24,317 nt of DNA from an uncultured Corynebacterium sp. (GTDB taxonomy: Bacteria > Actinomycetota > Actinomycetes > Mycobacteriales > Mycobacteriaceae). Below are positions 1-6,723 of this stretch, piece by piece. The stretch spans positions 1 through 24,317 of the forward strand of contig NZ_CABTZR010000031.1 of assembly GCF_902489365.1 (NCBI RefSeq), in the 5' to 3' direction. Position numbers and translations under genes: made by a program. A model generated the notes under the pieces. That model was given only the letters and a program-made list of their open reading frames with translations, was not told the DNA's origin and did no database searches. The stretch's first letter is position 1; each line of letters begins with the position of its first letter.

Positions 1-90
1 AAAAAATCCGAGGAGGTTCAGCGCGGCGACCCAGGCGATAATGCGCCGGGCGCGCGCGTTCAGGGTGGAGGAGGAGAGATCATGAGACAC
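1..90 (-). CDS. N-terminus of a probable membrane transporter (cation-efflux-like), cut by the window start
   Basis: An open frame runs leftward off the window from a GTG at 88-90, giving 30 codons. The short peptide has a polar N-terminus (MSHDLSSSTLNARARR) followed by a hydrophobic stretch (IIAWVAALNLLGFF). That pattern is typical of the first membrane helix of cation diffusion facilitator proteins and some other small transporters. The start lies 11 bases after the stop of the preceding minus-strand regulator, so the two could be co-transcribed. The ribosome binding site is weak (AGGT about 4 bases before the GTG). The family call rests on very few residues and is only a suggestion. Confidence 0.4.
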   Translation of the reverse strand, partial: MSHDLSSSTLNARARRIIAWVAALNLLGFF

Positions 91-101
91 GGCACCTGAG
101 C

Positions 102-1277
102 CTAGTGGGCCGAGGAGCCGTGTTCCAACTTATTGTTCTGCGAAACTATTCCTCCTGCGCGATGGAGTGCTAGCAAAGCTCGCGCGGCGTCTTTTGGCCG
201 TGTGATGTCAAGACCGGTGAGCTCCGTCAGGTGGCGCAGTCGGTTGAGCACGGTATTGCGGTGGCAGTGCAGCGCTTCGGCGGAATCCTTGATGGAGCCG
301 CAGTCCAGGTACGTGGTGATGGTGAGGTACAGCGACTCGTTGCTAAGGCGCAGCTCGGCGATGGTCTCCGTCAGCTCCGCCATCCCGCTGGCGGTGAAGT
401 CCGCGAGGGCATCCCCGGCGACGGCCCAGAGCGCATCGGATGCTTCGGTGAGTTGGCTCAGCGGCCCGGTGGCGTCGAAGATGCGTGGTGCCTGATGTGC
501 AGCCGCGCGCGCTCCGGCTAGTCCGGTGACGTCGCGAAAGAGCACCCCGGAAATGTCTGCCAATTCCGTGGTGATGTGTTCGGTGAGATCTGCACTGGGC
601 CAAAAGGCCACAAACATCCCGCGCACACCGTGGCCGAAGGCCCCGCCGGAGGAGATGGGTTCGTCGAGAAGCGCGCGCAACTCCACCGCCGCGGTGGGGT
701 GGGCCACCACAACGTCGAAGTGGCAGTCCGTGTCCACGTTGAGCGCGCGGGTGATTTCCGCAATGCCGAGCGTGCCCAGTGATTCGGCTGCAAAGAGCCT
801 CTCCAAGTGGCGGGCGTGGGCGCGATGCACATTCCGCTGCCCGCGCGCCTCCTCCAAACGGTAAGCATCGCGCACCACGAGGTTGTACATCGTCACAACC
901 GAATGCACCTGCGCTACGTGGTCGATGAGCACTTCTTGGTCCGCGCCAGCGGCCCGGCGTAAGTGCTCCCAGAGGACGGTGAAGTCGAGCTGGATGGCAT
1001 CAATGAGCGTGGCTAGCTCCACTCCCTGGTGTGCGCGTCGCCGGCCCAGGCTCTGTGCGTGGGCGCGCAGCTCCTCCTCATTCATCGCGCCGACCAGCAC
1101 ATCGGAGATGCGCGCGAGGACCTCAAAGGCTGTAAGGCGTAGCTCGTCCTCGCTTACCAGCGAGTCGCCATAGCGCCCTGAGCGGCTAAAGGCGGCGAGG
1201 AAATCCTCCACCAGCCGGGGGATGGTGCCCTGGACCTCCGCAACGATATCGTGCCAGCGTTGTTCGTGCATGTGCAC
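102..1277 (-). CDS. PucR/CdaR-family transcriptional regulator
   Basis: This 391-residue protein ends in a PucR-type helix-turn-helix at about residues 318-372. Its pattern is a tyrosine-led helix, then DSAEALHCHRNTVLNRL, then a leucine-rich helix, as is usual for PucR/CdaR activators. The N-terminal 150 residues are helical and include GRRRAHQGVELATLIDAI, like the RsbRD/PucR N-terminal sensory domains of many actinobacterial members. The middle part is probably a ligand-sensing GGDEF-like PucR domain. It is transcribed divergently from the amidohydrolase operon at 1413, so that operon is its likely target. The start is uncertain. The GTG at 1275-1277 has no clear Shine-Dalgarno sequence, and an in-frame ATG two codons later is equally possible. 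The ligand is unknown. PucR itself controls purine catabolism in Bacillus, which would fit a ureide-degrading target. Confidence 0.85.
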   Translation of the reverse strand: MHMHEQRWHDIVAEVQGTIPRLVEDFLAAFSRSGRYGDSLVSEDELRLTAFEVLARISDVLVGAMNEEELRAHAQSLGRRRAHQGVELATLIDAIQLDFTVLWEHLRRAAGADQEVLIDHVAQVHSVVTMYNLVVRDAYRLEEARGQRNVHRAHARHLERLFAAESLGTLGIAEITRALNVDTDCHFDVVVAHPTAAVELRALLDEPISSGGAFGHGVRGMFVAFWPSADLTEHITTELADISGVLFRDVTGLAGARAAAHQAPRIFDATGPLSQLTEASDALWAVAGDALADFTASGMAELTETIAELRLSNESLYLTITTYLDCGSIKDSAEALHCHRNTVLNRLRHLTELTGLDITRPKDAARALLALHRAGGIVSQNNKLEHGSSAH

Positions 1278-1412
1278 AACGCTACACGGTGGTCACTGGT
1301 GAATTGCCCTCAATGCGGAGAGGTGTATCACTTCTATGCTTAACCTGTGGGGACAGGCACAGCACGCACCACGTGCAGTTCGTCGGAGAAATAGGAGAAC
1401 ACAGGAGGACGC
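1278..1412. promoter_or_regulatory. Divergent promoter region between the PucR regulator and the amidohydrolase operon
   Basis: These 135 bases separate two divergent genes and should carry both promoters and the regulator's operator. A small inverted repeat CCTGT-GGGG-ACAGG lies at 1344-1357. A CACGTG palindrome lies nearby, around 1370-1375. A strong Shine-Dalgarno sequence AGGAGG at 1403-1408 sits four bases before the ATG at 1413. No confident -35/-10 pair was found; TATGCT near 1335-1340 is a possible -10 for the rightward operon. Confidence 0.5.
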
Positions 1413-3005
1413 ATGATCACGCGCATCGACAACGCCCACATCCTAACCCAGGACCCCGCGCGGCCGGTCGCGGACTCGGTGGCTTTTGCCAACGGGCGCA
1501 TCCTGGCGGTGGGTCAGGCCGCCCGTGACCTGCCCGCTGATGAGACGTGGGATGCCGGCGGGCGCACACTCACCCCTGGCTTCAATGATGTGCATTCCCA
1601 CACCGTGTGGTTCGGCCAGACGCTGCTGGAGGTCGACCTCTCGCAGGTCACAAAACCTGATGAGGTCTACGCCGCCGTGCGCGACGCTGAGCCGAACCCC
1701 GATGGCTGGGTGGTGGCTTCCGGATTCCGTCCCTCCGCGCTGGATGCGCCGGTGGAGATAGAGCAGCTTGACCGCGCGACCGGCGGGGCTCCGCTGTTGA
1801 TCAAGCACAACTCGGGCCACGCCTACACGGTCAATACCGCGGCCTTGCGCGCGGCGGGAGTCGATCCCGCCAACCCGCCGGAGGTGGAAGGCGGGGAGTT
1901 CGTCCGCGATGCCGACGGGTGCTGCACCGGGCTGCTCGATGAAAACGCTATGCGCGCTATCCAAGAGGTGACACTGCCGGAATCCGGCGAGGAGATTGCC
2001 CGCGCCCTGGAGCTGGCCACGCGCCGCTACCTCGAACGTGGACTGACCTCTGTCACGGACGCTGGAGTGGCCGGCGGCTGGATTGGGCACAGCCCGCGCG
2101 AGATTGCGGCCTATCAGAACGCCACCCTGCACACCCGCATGCAGGTGATGGTGACCATGGACGGTCTCCATGAAATTTCCGGACACGCCTCGGATGGACC
2201 CGGCTGGGGCCTGGACGGTGGCCTGCGCACCGGGTTTGGTGACGAGTGGCTGCAGATCGGACCAGTGAAGATCTTCAGCGATGGCTCCCTTCTGGGAACC
2301 ACTGCCGCGCTGAGTGAAAACTATGCCTGCTGCTCCCACCACGGCTACTTTCAGGGTGACCCGGAGCAGATGCGTGCGCGTGCGTTGCAGGCGGCGAATT
2401 CGGGCTGGTCACTGGCCATCCACGCCATCGGCGATGCGGCGGTGGATTTTGCGATAGAGACGCTGGAGGAGGCCGTCGACAAGCATGGCGTGCCCGCCAT
2501 GCCGCACCGCATCGAACACGGCGGTGTGGTGCGCCCGGACCAGATTGAGCGCCTGCGCGGCCAGCCCATCGTGGTGGTGCCGCAGCCGCTGTTCATCCAG
2601 GCTTTCGGCGACGCGATGGCGGATGCCCTCGGCCCGGAGCGCACCGCGTGGAGCTACCCGGGCAAGCGGCTTCTCGACGCCTCCCTCATCCTCCCCGGCA
2701 GTTCCGATCAACCCGTAGCACCCGGCGTGCCCCTGGAGGTCATGCAGGCCTTCGTGGAGCGGCGCACCGCCTCGGGCCGGGACTATGGGCCGGAGGATCG
2801 TCTGACCCCCGCCGAGGCTCTCTACGCCTATACCGCCGGTTCGGCCGCGGCGACGGGCTGGGCCGGGCGCAAGGGGCAGGTAATACCGGGGCAGCTGGCG
2901 GATTTCGTGCTGCTTTCCCAGGACCCGCTGCAGGCTGATGATCTATCCACCATCGACGTGGCCGCCACCATTGTGGGCGGCGAGCTGCGCTACGGAAGCT
3001 TTTAA
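1413..3005 (+). CDS. YtcJ-type metal-dependent amidohydrolase
   Basis: The 530-residue protein belongs to the amidohydrolase_3 (YtcJ/NfdA-like) family. It has a small beta-sandwich N-terminus (MITRIDNAHILTQD), then the metal-binding HxH at 61-63 in GFNDVHSHT. Later come a DGSLLG motif, HAIGDAA and HRIEHGG, which carry further metal ligands, and SSDQPV, where the catalytic Asp is expected. Members hydrolyse amide-type bonds; known ones include N-substituted formamide deformylase. No signal peptide is visible, so it acts in the cytoplasm. The start is fixed by AGGAGG four bases upstream. The M20 hydrolase gene begins 11 bases after its stop, so both are one operon under the divergent PucR regulator. 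The substrate cannot be read from the sequence. Confidence 0.85.
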   Translation: MITRIDNAHILTQDPARPVADSVAFANGRILAVGQAARDLPADETWDAGGRTLTPGFNDVHSHTVWFGQTLLEVDLSQVTKPDEVYAAVRDAEPNPDGWVVASGFRPSALDAPVEIEQLDRATGGAPLLIKHNSGHAYTVNTAALRAAGVDPANPPEVEGGEFVRDADGCCTGLLDENAMRAIQEVTLPESGEEIARALELATRRYLERGLTSVTDAGVAGGWIGHSPREIAAYQNATLHTRMQVMVTMDGLHEISGHASDGPGWGLDGGLRTGFGDEWLQIGPVKIFSDGSLLGTTAALSENYACCSHHGYFQGDPEQMRARALQAANSGWSLAIHAIGDAAVDFAIETLEEAVDKHGVPAMPHRIEHGGVVRPDQIERLRGQPIVVVPQPLFIQAFGDAMADALGPERTAWSYPGKRLLDASLILPGSSDQPVAPGVPLEVMQAFVERRTASGRDYGPEDRLTPAEALYAYTAGSAAATGWAGRKGQVIPGQLADFVLLSQDPLQADDLSTIDVAATIVGGELRYGSF

Positions 3006-3016
3006 GGAGTAAAAGA

Positions 3017-4252
3017 ATGCGAGCAACCACCAACGAACAATTTCTGGCCGATTTCCAGGCCATGTCCGCCAACGGCGCCACGCCGGGCGGTGGTGTGGAA
3101 CGCCAAGCGGCGAGTACTGGCGATAACCTCAACCGCGCCTGGTTCCACGAGGTTCTAGAGTCCCTCGGGGCGCGCGTCATCTACGACGAGATTGGCAACC
3201 AGTACGGCCTCTTTGAGCTCGCCCCCGGCGCCGAGTACGTGGGCCTGGGCTCGCACCTGGATTCGCAGCCCTTGGCCGGCCGTTTCGACGGCGCTTACGG
3301 CGTGCTGGCAGCAGCCCATGCAGCCGGACGGGTGGCGCAGTCGGGGGTCACGGCGCGTTATAACCTGGCGGTGATCAACTGGTTCAACGAGGAGGGCTCG
3401 CGCTTTGCGCCCTCCATGATGGGCAGCTCCGTATTCGTGGGAACACTGGCGCTTGACGACGCCCACTCCGCCACCGACCTTGCCGGCGTCACCGTGGCGC
3501 AGGCCCAGGAGGAAGCCGGTTGGACTCCGCGCGGTGAAGCGCCCAAGCTGGCGGCCTATGCGGAGATCCACGTCGAGCAAGGCAAGGAGCTCGAGGCCGC
3601 CGGCAACACGATTGGCCTGGTTACCGCCACGTGGGGCGCGAAGAAATTCCAGGCGGTGGTCTCCGGTGAGCAGGGCCATACCGGTTCCACTCTCATGGCC
3701 GATAGGAAGGATGCGCTCTTCGGCGCCTCCCTCATTATTGCTTCAGTAGAGCGCCTCACCCACGAATTCGAAGAAGGCCAGCTGCAGGCCTCGGTCTCGC
3801 AGCTAACACTGGAGCCGAACTCGCCGGTGACCATCGCCCGCGAGGTGCGTTTCAACGTGGATGTGCGTTCACCCTCCACGGAGGTGCTGGACAAGGCACA
3901 AGCACGCCTGCAAGAGATTATCGCCGAAGCGGAAGAGGAATCACGCACCTCGGTCGAGCTATCCCCAACGCACGAGTGGGCTCTCAACCCTTACCCGGCG
4001 GCCGGCGTGGCGCTGGCCCGGGAGGTCGTGGAGGAGCTGGGTTATTCGCACCAAGAGATCTACACGGTGGCCGGCCATGACTCGACCAACCTTAAGGAAG
4101 TGGTGCCGACGGTTATGCTCTTCATCCCGTCCGTCGACGGCATCTCACACAACGAAAAGGAGTTAACCACGGAGGAGGACTGCGTGGCTGGACTGGATGT
4201 GCTGACGCACGTGGCGCAACGCCTCGTGGAATCCGGGTGCGGGGAAGGCTAG
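3017..4252 (+). CDS. M20-family N-carbamoyl-L-amino-acid / allantoate-type amidohydrolase
   Basis: This 411-residue enzyme belongs to the M20 Zn-dependent family that includes L-N-carbamoylase (HyuC/AmaB), beta-ureidopropionase and allantoate amidohydrolase. The metal-site residues are all present: H80 (GSHLDSQ), D91 (FDGAYG), the EE pair at 125-126 (NEEGSRF), H185 in the signature HVEQG, and H378 (ISHNEKE). The dimerisation/lid region GEQGHTGSTLMADRKDAL is also typical. These enzymes release ammonia and CO2 from an N-carbamoyl or ureido group. A good ribosome binding site (AAGGAG at 3004-3009) precedes the ATG. The gene is coupled to the amidohydrolase before it, which suggests two consecutive hydrolytic steps on one ureide or amide compound. 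It could also serve as the HyuC partner of the hydantoinase A/B pair 11-15 kb away, but the separate operons argue against this. Confidence 0.87.
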   Translation: MRATTNEQFLADFQAMSANGATPGGGVERQAASTGDNLNRAWFHEVLESLGARVIYDEIGNQYGLFELAPGAEYVGLGSHLDSQPLAGRFDGAYGVLAAAHAAGRVAQSGVTARYNLAVINWFNEEGSRFAPSMMGSSVFVGTLALDDAHSATDLAGVTVAQAQEEAGWTPRGEAPKLAAYAEIHVEQGKELEAAGNTIGLVTATWGAKKFQAVVSGEQGHTGSTLMADRKDALFGASLIIASVERLTHEFEEGQLQASVSQLTLEPNSPVTIAREVRFNVDVRSPSTEVLDKAQARLQEIIAEAEEESRTSVELSPTHEWALNPYPAAGVALAREVVEELGYSHQEIYTVAGHDSTNLKEVVPTVMLFIPSVDGISHNEKELTTEEDCVAGLDVLTHVAQRLVESGCGEG

Positions 4253-4270
4253 GTCCCTAGTGTTATGTCC

Positions 4271-4291
4271 CTAGCGCGGCCCCCGCGCTAG
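4271..4291. terminator. Hairpin between convergent genes, possible bidirectional terminator
   Basis: A perfect 8-bp stem (CTAGCGCG at 4271-4278 with CGCGCTAG at 4284-4291) closes a 5-base loop. It sits just after the M20 hydrolase stop and overlaps the stop codon of the convergent MarR gene. There is no run of T on either side, so termination would be inefficient or assisted. The octamer GTCCCTAG also occurs twice just before and inside the stem. Confidence 0.4.
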
Positions 4292-4800
4292 TCGTTATCG
4301 CTCCACGGTTCGTAGCCAAAGGCCTGCAGCGCGACCTCGAATCCGCGCTTCATCGCGGTGAGCTCTTCCTCGCTGACCTCGTAGGTGCGTAGGCGTACCG
4401 GGCCGGTAAGTGGGACGTGGAGCAAGAAGCGACGGCCTTCTTCGGTGATGTCGCACAAACGGCGGCGCAAGTCCTCCGGATCGTCGTTGAGCACAATGAG
4501 ATCATCACGCACCAAGCGCTTGACGGCCTGCCCGATGGTGGCTGGCTGCCAGCCCAGTTCCTTGCGCAGCTGCAGGATTGGGATGGGGCCCTTCTTATCG
4601 ATGAGCCGCAGAAGCGAAAGATGGGAACCGGTGATTCCGTACTCGCGGCGCGCTTCTGTGTCGAACCTAGCCCGGGCGCGTTCGAAGCGGCGGTACTCCG
4701 CGATGGTCTCAGCGATTAGATCAATATCTGTCACGTAATCAAGCGTAAAAGTTCGGGGAGGGAATCTGCAACCGAGTTCCAAGAACACAGTTTTAGCCAT
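4288..4800 (-). CDS. MarR-family transcriptional regulator
   Basis: The protein is a winged-helix regulator of the MarR type. The N-terminal helix (DIDLIAETIAEYRRFERARARF) is followed by the helix-turn-helix (LRLIDKKGPIPILQLRKELG, then QPATIGQAVKRLVRDDLI). The wing carries the characteristic D-x-R motif (DDPEDLRRRLCDITEEG). The C-terminal dimerisation helix is short. Read from the ATG at 4800 it has 170 residues. A GTG at 4732-4734 would give 148 residues, closer to the usual family length, and the extra N-terminal 22 residues look unstructured. Neither start has a clear Shine-Dalgarno sequence; TAACAC seven bases before the ATG could be a -10 for a leaderless transcript. The target is unknown. 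It could act on the divergent secreted-protein gene or on itself. Confidence 0.82.
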   Translation of the reverse strand: MAKTVFLELGCRFPPRTFTLDYVTDIDLIAETIAEYRRFERARARFDTEARREYGITGSHLSLLRLIDKKGPIPILQLRKELGWQPATIGQAVKRLVRDDLIVLNDDPEDLRRRLCDITEEGRRFLLHVPLTGPVRLRTYEVSEEELTAMKRGFEVALQAFGYEPWSDND

Positions 4801-5059
4801 CTTATTGGTGTTAGGCGGGGGTACTGTCAGGGAAATTTATGCCGCTAGGCGAAAGTGTTTGATCCGCCCATCGACAGCGGCGATAAATGGCAGATGAAAA
4901 GGACTTATATCGGGTTTGGACTGCAAGAGGCGGCTGTGGCCTTTGCCCGTCCGCGGGGGTATGAGTGTAAAAAAGGTGGCACGAGATGCGAATATGACTA
5001 TTATTAATGCGCAGTCAATCTTTGGCTCCCTACTTTTGTAATACTCCTAAGGAGAATCC
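4801..5059. promoter_or_regulatory. Divergent upstream region of the MarR gene and the secreted-protein gene
   Basis: This 259-base stretch contains no convincing gene. It is more AT-rich than its surroundings toward the right end. TATTAT at 4999-5004 is a candidate -10 for the secreted-protein gene, without a good -35. A strong ribosome binding site (AAGGAG at 5049-5054) lies six bases before the ATG at 5060. No clear MarR-type palindrome was recognised. Confidence 0.45.
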
Positions 5060-5752
5060 ATGAAGATTTCCCGTTCTCTTGCTGCAGTAGCCCTGTCCGG
5101 TACCCTCCTCCTCGGCGGCACCACCGTTGCAATCGCCCAGATTCCGGACGCAGCAGACAACATGGAAGGTATTCCGCTGCCGGAAACTTTTGACGTTGAT
5201 GGTGTGACCTACATCAAGAAGACGAAGACTGGTAGCGATGGCGAAGCAGAGGTGTACTACGAGTCTGTAGATGGCAGCAAGCAGCTCACTGCTTTGCAGG
5301 TAAAGGATCTCCGTGACAAGCGTGATGCCGCAAAGGAGGAGGAGTCTGAGTCCGAGACCTCCACCTCTGAGACGACGAGCGCCGAGGCTTCCGAGTCGGA
5401 AACGACCACCACTACTAAGACCACTGAGCCGGCGGGAAGCGAAACCTCCAAGACCTCCGAGCCGAAGGAATCTCCCACCAGCTCGAGCGAGACCTCGTCC
5501 TCCAAGCCTGCTGACGGTTCCAAGGAGTCCTCTACCTCCGCCACCCCGTCTGATTCCGAGTCTGCAAAGCCGACCCCGACCACGGAACCAAGCGACAAGA
5601 AGAGCTCCGCTGAGGGTGTACTGTCCTCCAAGGATGGCAAGCCGACTCCGCTGGCTATCTTCGGCATCGTTGCCGGCGTTCTCGCTGCCGTTGCTGCTGC
5701 CTTCCCGGCTATCGCGAAGGCCCTGAACCTCAACATCAAGCTGCCTTTCTAA
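5060..5752 (+). CDS. Secreted, Ser/Thr/Glu-rich surface protein with C-terminal membrane segment
   Basis: The 230-residue product starts with a signal peptide: MKISRSL, a hydrophobic core (AAVALSGTLLLGGTTVAIA) and probable cleavage after AIA at about residue 26. A small mixed region (about 27-90) contains DVDGVTYIKKTKTG, which may fold. It is followed by about 100 residues of low-complexity Ser/Thr/Glu/Lys/Pro sequence, like a wall-spanning or glycosylated stalk. A hydrophobic helix (PLAIFGIVAGVLAAVAAAFPAIAKAL) lies close to the C-terminus with almost no charged tail, so it may insert in the plasma membrane or the mycolate outer membrane. No LPXTG sorting motif is present. Codons (AAG, GAG, ACC, TCC, CGT) look like those of highly expressed corynebacterial genes, and the gene has a strong ribosome binding site and terminator. 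The function is unknown. Confidence 0.85.
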   Translation: MKISRSLAAVALSGTLLLGGTTVAIAQIPDAADNMEGIPLPETFDVDGVTYIKKTKTGSDGEAEVYYESVDGSKQLTALQVKDLRDKRDAAKEEESESETSTSETTSAEASESETTTTTKTTEPAGSETSKTSEPKESPTSSSETSSSKPADGSKESSTSATPSDSESAKPTPTTEPSDKKSSAEGVLSSKDGKPTPLAIFGIVAGVLAAVAAAFPAIAKALNLNIKLPF

Positions 5753-5776
5753 GCTAAGTAGCTTCTAGGTTCTTTC

Positions 5777-5804
5777 GCCCCTGCCTCGTTGAGGCAGGGG
5801 CTTT
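5777..5804 (+). terminator. Rho-independent terminator of the secreted-protein gene
   Basis: A perfect 11-bp GC-rich stem (GCCCCTGCCTC at 5777-5787 with GAGGCAGGGGC at 5791-5801) closes a 3-base GTT loop. It is followed directly by TTTTGTCTT. It lies 25 bases after the stop codon. Confidence 0.93.
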
Positions 5805-5832
5805 TGTCTTGGGTTAGGCCGAGGACGGTTTC

Positions 5833-5945
5833 CTGTAATAAGAACTTCAGCGCCCGGGCCACTCACACTGGGGGCCACAGGGCGCTGAAGTCTCTCTATC
5901 TCTCTCTGTGTGCGTTCTCTCCAACGCACGACATCTAGTATGCAA
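5833..5945 (-). repeat. Structured element A (repeat or small-RNA-like), related to element B at 6505-6655
   Basis: Read on the minus strand, the element has four parts. First is CATACT, a possible -10. Next is a hairpin with a 7-bp stem (GTGCGTT/AACGCAC, 5910-5929) and loop GGAGAG. Then come purine tracts GAGAGAGA and GATAGAGA. Last is a large hairpin with a perfect 12-bp closing stem (5844-5855 with 5880-5891), followed by TTCTTATT. That order looks like a small RNA ending in a terminator. Element B, on the other side of the MmcQ-like gene, matches 22 of 28 bases in one ungapped block (5915-5942 against 6624-6651) and keeps the same part order. Whether it is transcribed is unknown. A REP-type dispersed repeat is the alternative. 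Confidence 0.55.
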
Positions 5946-6093
5946 CTTATCAGTGGACAATGTGAAGCTTAGACTCACCTAAAAGGCAGAGGTGAGCTGT
6001 GAGTCTGCTGTGCTGGTTGAATTCCGCTGGTTATCGCCACCAAGACGCAATGGAGTCTGTGCGGGGAGTTGCCCCCGGGGCTAACAATCGGGG
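5946..6093. other. Non-coding stretch with a competing-hairpin motif
   Basis: No gene is seen here. AGACTCAC (5971-5978) can pair perfectly with GTGAGTCT (5999-6006). Alternatively, the overlapping CTCACCT (5974-5980) can pair with AGGTGAG (5990-5996). The two pairings exclude each other. The stretch is the 3' side of the minus-strand MmcQ-like gene, and there is no obvious terminator immediately after that gene. Confidence 0.4.
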
Positions 6094-6480
6094 TTATAGA
6101 GAGCCAAAATCGGATGGATTAATGGGGCGTTGTGAGCGGGGGAGCTTTTCCACCACAAGGCGGTAGGAGTCCGTCACGAGCTCTGTAAGAAGCTGCGGGG
6201 TGAGGCGGGGATCTGGGGGTACGGACACCCAGTGCCGCTTGTTCATGTGGTAGCCGGGGGTGATGAAGGCGTGCTCGCTGCGCAGCGCTTCGGCGTCCAG
6301 GGGCTCGGCTTTGAGGATGGCCTGCGGGCGGCCAGTTGCCGCGGTGAGAAGGAGGAAGACCTTGCCGCGTACCTTGAACACGTCCCAGTCAGGGCCGAAA
6401 GGGTGCGTCAACGTGGCGCCGGGGAGTTCGGCGGCGCGGGCGCTAGCACAGGCGTGGAGATCCAGTGGAGAGGATTTCAT
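6094..6480 (-). CDS. MmcQ/YjbR-family protein
   Basis: The 128-residue protein matches the MmcQ/YjbR fold (CyaY-like, proposed nucleic-acid binding). It has a conserved THPFGPDWDVFKVRGKVFLLL block, then a lysine-containing strand (AILKAEP), then the family hallmark GYHMNKRHWVSV and a C-terminal helix (LTELVTDSYRLVVEKLP). The length is usual for the family. The biological role of these proteins is not settled. No Shine-Dalgarno sequence is visible before the ATG. The terminator-like hairpin of element B ends only 26 bases upstream, so expression may depend on read-through or a leaderless start. The gene is a single-gene unit between elements A and B. Confidence 0.85.
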   Translation of the reverse strand: MKSSPLDLHACASARAAELPGATLTHPFGPDWDVFKVRGKVFLLLTAATGRPQAILKAEPLDAEALRSEHAFITPGYHMNKRHWVSVPPDPRLTPQLLTELVTDSYRLVVEKLPRSQRPINPSDFGSL

Positions 6481-6504
6481 GTGAACCGGGGTTAGGTGAA
6501 AACA

Positions 6505-6655
6505 CCGCTGGGCCCCTCCCGCGATTCCTCGGGGAGGGGCCCAGCAGCGTCTCTATCAAGTTCCTCCGATTATCGGCCACTGGCCGCCCTCCGGAGGAAG
6601 AGGGGTTCTCTCTCTCGCATGCGCTCTCTCAAACGCACAACACAGAGTATGGCGG
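6505..6655 (-). repeat. Structured element B (repeat or small-RNA-like), upstream of the MmcQ-like gene
   Basis: On the minus strand this repeats the layout of element A: CATACT, a GTGCG...CGCA hairpin around 6620-6638, GAGAGAGA, an extra hairpin (TTCCTCCG at 6561-6568 with CGGAGGAA at 6592-6599, enclosing the palindrome CGGCCA-C-TGGCCG), GATAGAGA, and a 14-bp GC-rich hairpin at 6507-6545. A further 11-bp inverted repeat links 6578-6588 to 6651-6661, so alternative folds exist. It fills the gap between the crotonase gene and the MmcQ-like gene. It could be the 3' end of the crotonase operon, the leader of the MmcQ-like gene, or an independent small RNA. Confidence 0.55.
6507..6545 (-). terminator. 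GC-rich terminator-like hairpin downstream of the crotonase operon
   Basis: A perfect 14-bp stem (6507-6520 with 6532-6545) closes an 11-base loop. On the minus strand it is followed by GGTGTTTTC, a short T tract. It is placed to end transcription of the thioesterase-NMO-crotonase operon before the MmcQ-like gene. The tract is imperfect, so some read-through is expected. Confidence 0.6.
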
Positions 6656-6723
6656 CCAGTGCTGGCATCGCCATGAACTCCGCCTGGCAGTTTTCTGCTA
6701 GTCGATCTCGCTCGTTGTTTTAG

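Noticed and set aside
1443..2342. A 299-codon open frame on the minus strand
   Set aside because: It mirrors the amidohydrolase gene, has no ribosome binding site and no family motif.
5885..5910. CT-rich repeat as a microsatellite or phase-variation tract
   Set aside because: The repeat is short and interrupted, is not inside a gene or promoter of one, and is conserved as part of a structured element seen twice.
6465..6723. Short plus-strand open frames between the MmcQ-like and crotonase genes
   Set aside because: They cover the structured element B with its hairpins. They have no ribosome binding site, and their composition does not look like protein.
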